Assembly: GCA_028711875.1 (NCBI GenBank)
Contig: JAQTRJ010000120.1
Location: 1 to 6,668, forward strand
Direction: 5' to 3'
Length of the DNA stretch: 6,668 nt
Source of the DNA: a bacterium
Lineage (GTDB): Bacteria > Electryoneota > RPQS01
This document shows, piece after piece, positions 5,027-6,668 of the stretch (its first letter is position 1; each line of letters starts with the position of its first letter). Below the pieces are notes generated by a model that did not search any database, was not told where the DNA came from, and saw nothing but the letters and a program-made list of their open reading frames with translations. The translations under genes and the position numbers were made by a program.

Positions 5027-5968
5027 TTACGCCATGGCGCGGAGGCGGGCGATGCGGTCCTCCATCGGCGGATGCGTGCTCATCAGCGCGGACGCGTTCC
5101 ACTTGTAGCGATGCAGGGGATTGGCGATGTAGAGATGCTGCGTGCCGCGATTCGCTCCGGGCAGCGGATCGGCGATCAGGTGATGATCTATTTTCTCGAG
5201 CGCGCTGGCCATGGCGAGCGGATTGCGCGTGAGCTCGACTGCGCCCGCGTCGGCCATGTATTCGCGCTTGCGGGAAATCGCCATCTGCAAGAGCGAGGCG
5301 AAGAGCGGAGCGAGAATCGCGAGCGCGAGCGCGAGGATCGCAAAGAGCGCGTTGCCGCCTCCTCCGCCGCCGCGACCGCGCCGTCCGCCGAACAGAAAGC
5401 GCCCGCGCAACATGCCATCCGCGAGCAGCACCACCGCGCCGACCAGCGCCGCCGCGAGCATCATATAGCGAATGTCGAACGTGCGAATGTGGCTCATTTC
5501 GTGACCGACCACGCCCTGCAATTCCTCGCGATTCAGCTTTTTCACGAGTCCCGAAGTCACGGCAATCGCGGCGTGAGCGGGATCGCGGCCGGTGGCAAAC
5601 GCGTTCAGCGCGTCGGTGTCTATCACGTACACTTCGGGCATGGGCAGCCCGGCGGCGATGCGCATCTCGTCCACCACGTTGATGACCACCTGATCGAGCG
5701 CGGGATCGGCCTTGCGCGCGCCACTGAAAGAGAGAATCGTTTTCGCGCCGTCGAAATACGCGACCAGCCCGACGATGAGCGCGATCACGATGCCCGCCAG
5801 AACACCCAGTTCAATCGAGCCGATGTACAGCCCGAAGCCCGCGCCGAGCAGAGCCAAGATCGCGCCGAGCAAGATCAAGAGCACGACGGACTTGTTTTTG
5901 TTGGCGGCGATCTCGGCGAGGAAATCGCGTCGAGATTTCGCCGCCGGAGTGGAAAGGGCGTTGCTCAT
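5027..5968 (-). CDS. htpX: HtpX-like M48 family membrane metalloprotease
   Basis: This 313-residue integral membrane zinc endopeptidase is of the HtpX type, which cleaves damaged or misassembled membrane proteins. The catalytic motif HEMSH (156-160) supplies two zinc-binding histidines and the general-base glutamate. Glu236 in SRKREYMADAGA (232-243) is the third ligand, and STHPP (297-301) is the conserved C-terminal element. Predicted membrane segments are at about 27-48, 53-72, 166-185 and 206-230. The protease domain faces the cytoplasm in known HtpX. A linker of six consecutive glycines preceded by arginines (GGRRGRGGGGGG, 194-205) sits before the fourth segment. The ATG lies 5 nt after the lemA stop, so it is probably translationally coupled. 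The length is slightly above E. coli HtpX (about 293). No regulatory site of its own is visible. Confidence 0.93.
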   Translation of the reverse strand: MSNALSTPAAKSRRDFLAEIAANKNKSVVLLILLGAILALLGAGFGLYIGSIELGVLAGIVIALIVGLVAYFDGAKTILSFSGARKADPALDQVVINVVDEMRIAAGLPMPEVYVIDTDALNAFATGRDPAHAAIAVTSGLVKKLNREELQGVVGHEMSHIRTFDIRYMMLAAALVGAVVLLADGMLRGRFLFGGRRGRGGGGGGNALFAILALALAILAPLFASLLQMAISRKREYMADAGAVELTRNPLAMASALEKIDHHLIADPLPGANRGTQHLYIANPLHRYKWNASALMSTHPPMEDRIARLRAMA

Positions 5969-5973
5969 CGCGC

Positions 5974-6528
5974 TCAGCGGAGGTTCACCTTGACCGGCTC
6001 CTTGTCTTCCTCAGGAACCGGATAGTATTCTTCGCGCTGGAACTGGAACATCCCGGCGATGATGTTCGAGGGGAACATCTCGGTCTTGTTGTTCATGCGC
6101 ATGACCGAATCGTTGTAGTACTGCCGCGCGAAGGCGATCTTGTTCTCGGTGGAGGTCAGCTCTTCCTGCAGCTTGCCGACGTTTTCGTTGGCTTTCAGAT
6201 TGGGATAGTTCTCCATCACCGCGAACAGCGATTTGAGCGCGCCGGTCAGCATGTTTTCCGCTTCGCCCGTGGCCTTGACTCCCTGCGCGCCGATCGCCAT
6301 CGCGCGCGCCTCGATGACCTTAGTGAGCGTTTCCTGCTCGTAGCTCATGTAGTCTTTGACGACTTCCACGAGATTGGGAATGAGGTCGCGCCGCCGCTTG
6401 AGTTGCACGTCAATCTGCGCCCAGGCGTTGCGGACCTGATTTCGCATTCCCACCAGCCCGTTGTAGATGCCCACGATCCACATGACGAGAATCGCGAGAA
6501 TCACCAGAATGATAATCAAACCGGCCAT
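5974..6528 (-). CDS. lemA: LemA family membrane-anchored protein
   Basis: This 184-residue protein has one N-terminal membrane anchor (3-21) followed by the LemA helical domain. Family landmarks are IYNGLVGMRNQVRNAWAQID (21-40), VQLKRRRDLIPNLVEVVKDY (41-60), ENYPNLKANE (106-115), TENKIAFARQYYNDSV (127-142) and FPSNIIAGMF (152-161). The N-terminus is thought to be short and outside, with the helical bundle in the cytoplasm or periplasm depending on species. Its molecular role is not settled. The ATG at 6528 is chosen because a GGAGG lies 7 nt upstream. An in-frame TTG at 6543 falls before that site and is not favoured. lemA directly followed by an htpX-like protease is a common pairing, suggesting a shared role in membrane-protein quality control. 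Confidence 0.93.
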   Translation of the reverse strand: MAGLIIILVILAILVMWIVGIYNGLVGMRNQVRNAWAQIDVQLKRRRDLIPNLVEVVKDYMSYEQETLTKVIEARAMAIGAQGVKATGEAENMLTGALKSLFAVMENYPNLKANENVGKLQEELTSTENKIAFARQYYNDSVMRMNNKTEMFPSNIIAGMFQFQREEYYPVPEEDKEPVKVNLR

Positions 6529-6634
6529 GTTCCTACCTCCCAATCGAGTTGCCGCATCGCGCGGATGGGGATTTGAAAGATGAGATCGAAATAATGGGAG
6601 AAAGTTGCGCGCGTCTATGTGTCAGATAATAAAT

Positions 6635-6663
6635 AATTTACACGAAGAGCAGCATCTCTTCAA
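6635..6663 (-). promoter_or_regulatory. possible promoter with internal palindrome upstream of lemA
   Basis: On the - strand, TTGAAG (6663-6658) and TAAATT (6640-6635), each four of six to consensus, are 17 nt apart. The spacer overlaps the inverted repeat GAAGAG-6 nt-CTCTTC (6644-6661), which could bind a regulator. The leader to the lemA ATG would be about 100 nt. The match is modest and could be chance in AT-rich DNA at the window edge. Confidence 0.3.
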
Positions 6664-6668
6664 CTTCT

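Noticed and set aside
4955..6025. A 356-codon + strand open frame across the M48 protease gene
   Set aside because: Its composition is dominated by R, A, E, H and Q, with no domain. It is antisense to a clear HtpX-like protein and has no ribosome-binding site.

Overview
The window looks like a chromosomal segment of a bacterium. Genes are closely packed, the leftmost gene has a near-consensus sigma70-type promoter, and there are no introns. Base composition is uneven. The metabolic and membrane-protein genes are clearly GC-rich (a hand-counted 60-base line in the homoaconitase gene is about 72% GC). One gene at about 3186-4424 is much poorer (hand-counted lines are 35-47%). I cannot name the phylum. 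The bacterial membrane genes sit beside two enzymes that resemble fungal proteins, with G/C-tract hairpin repeats between genes, which would suit an environmental, perhaps uncultured, lineage. That is an impression, not a result.

Layout. A single rightward gene (79-537) encodes a DinB/YfiT-like four-helix protein behind a TTGACA-N17-TATATT promoter. It is followed by a G/C-tract hairpin repeat and a perfect 15-bp stem-loop. Everything else runs leftward. From the right edge these are lemA (LemA-family membrane protein), a tightly coupled HtpX-like M48 membrane protease, a second copy of the hairpin repeat, a fungal-type (yeast Fcy1-like) cytosine deaminase, an AT-rich gene for a DUF4062 domain fused to a long helical region, a single-chain fungal-type (Lys4-like) homoaconitase/aconitase-family enzyme, and a small three-helix membrane protein that converges on the rightward gene.

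How the parts relate. lemA and htpX are 5 nt apart and form a clear two-gene unit, an arrangement seen in many bacteria. The deaminase (pyrimidine salvage) and the homoaconitase-like enzyme (alpha-aminoadipate lysine synthesis, or a related 2-oxoacid elongation) are single metabolic genes without pathway partners here. The DUF4062 gene looks like a later insertion. It differs sharply in composition, and an 11-bp direct repeat (TGAAATCTGAA) lies on each side of it. One copy is in a heptad-repeat tract and the other is in a two-part hairpin at the end of the deaminase gene. DUF4062 is a TIR-like domain often found in conflict and signalling proteins, so this gene is the best candidate in the window for an undescribed accessory or defence function. 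That function is inferred, not shown.
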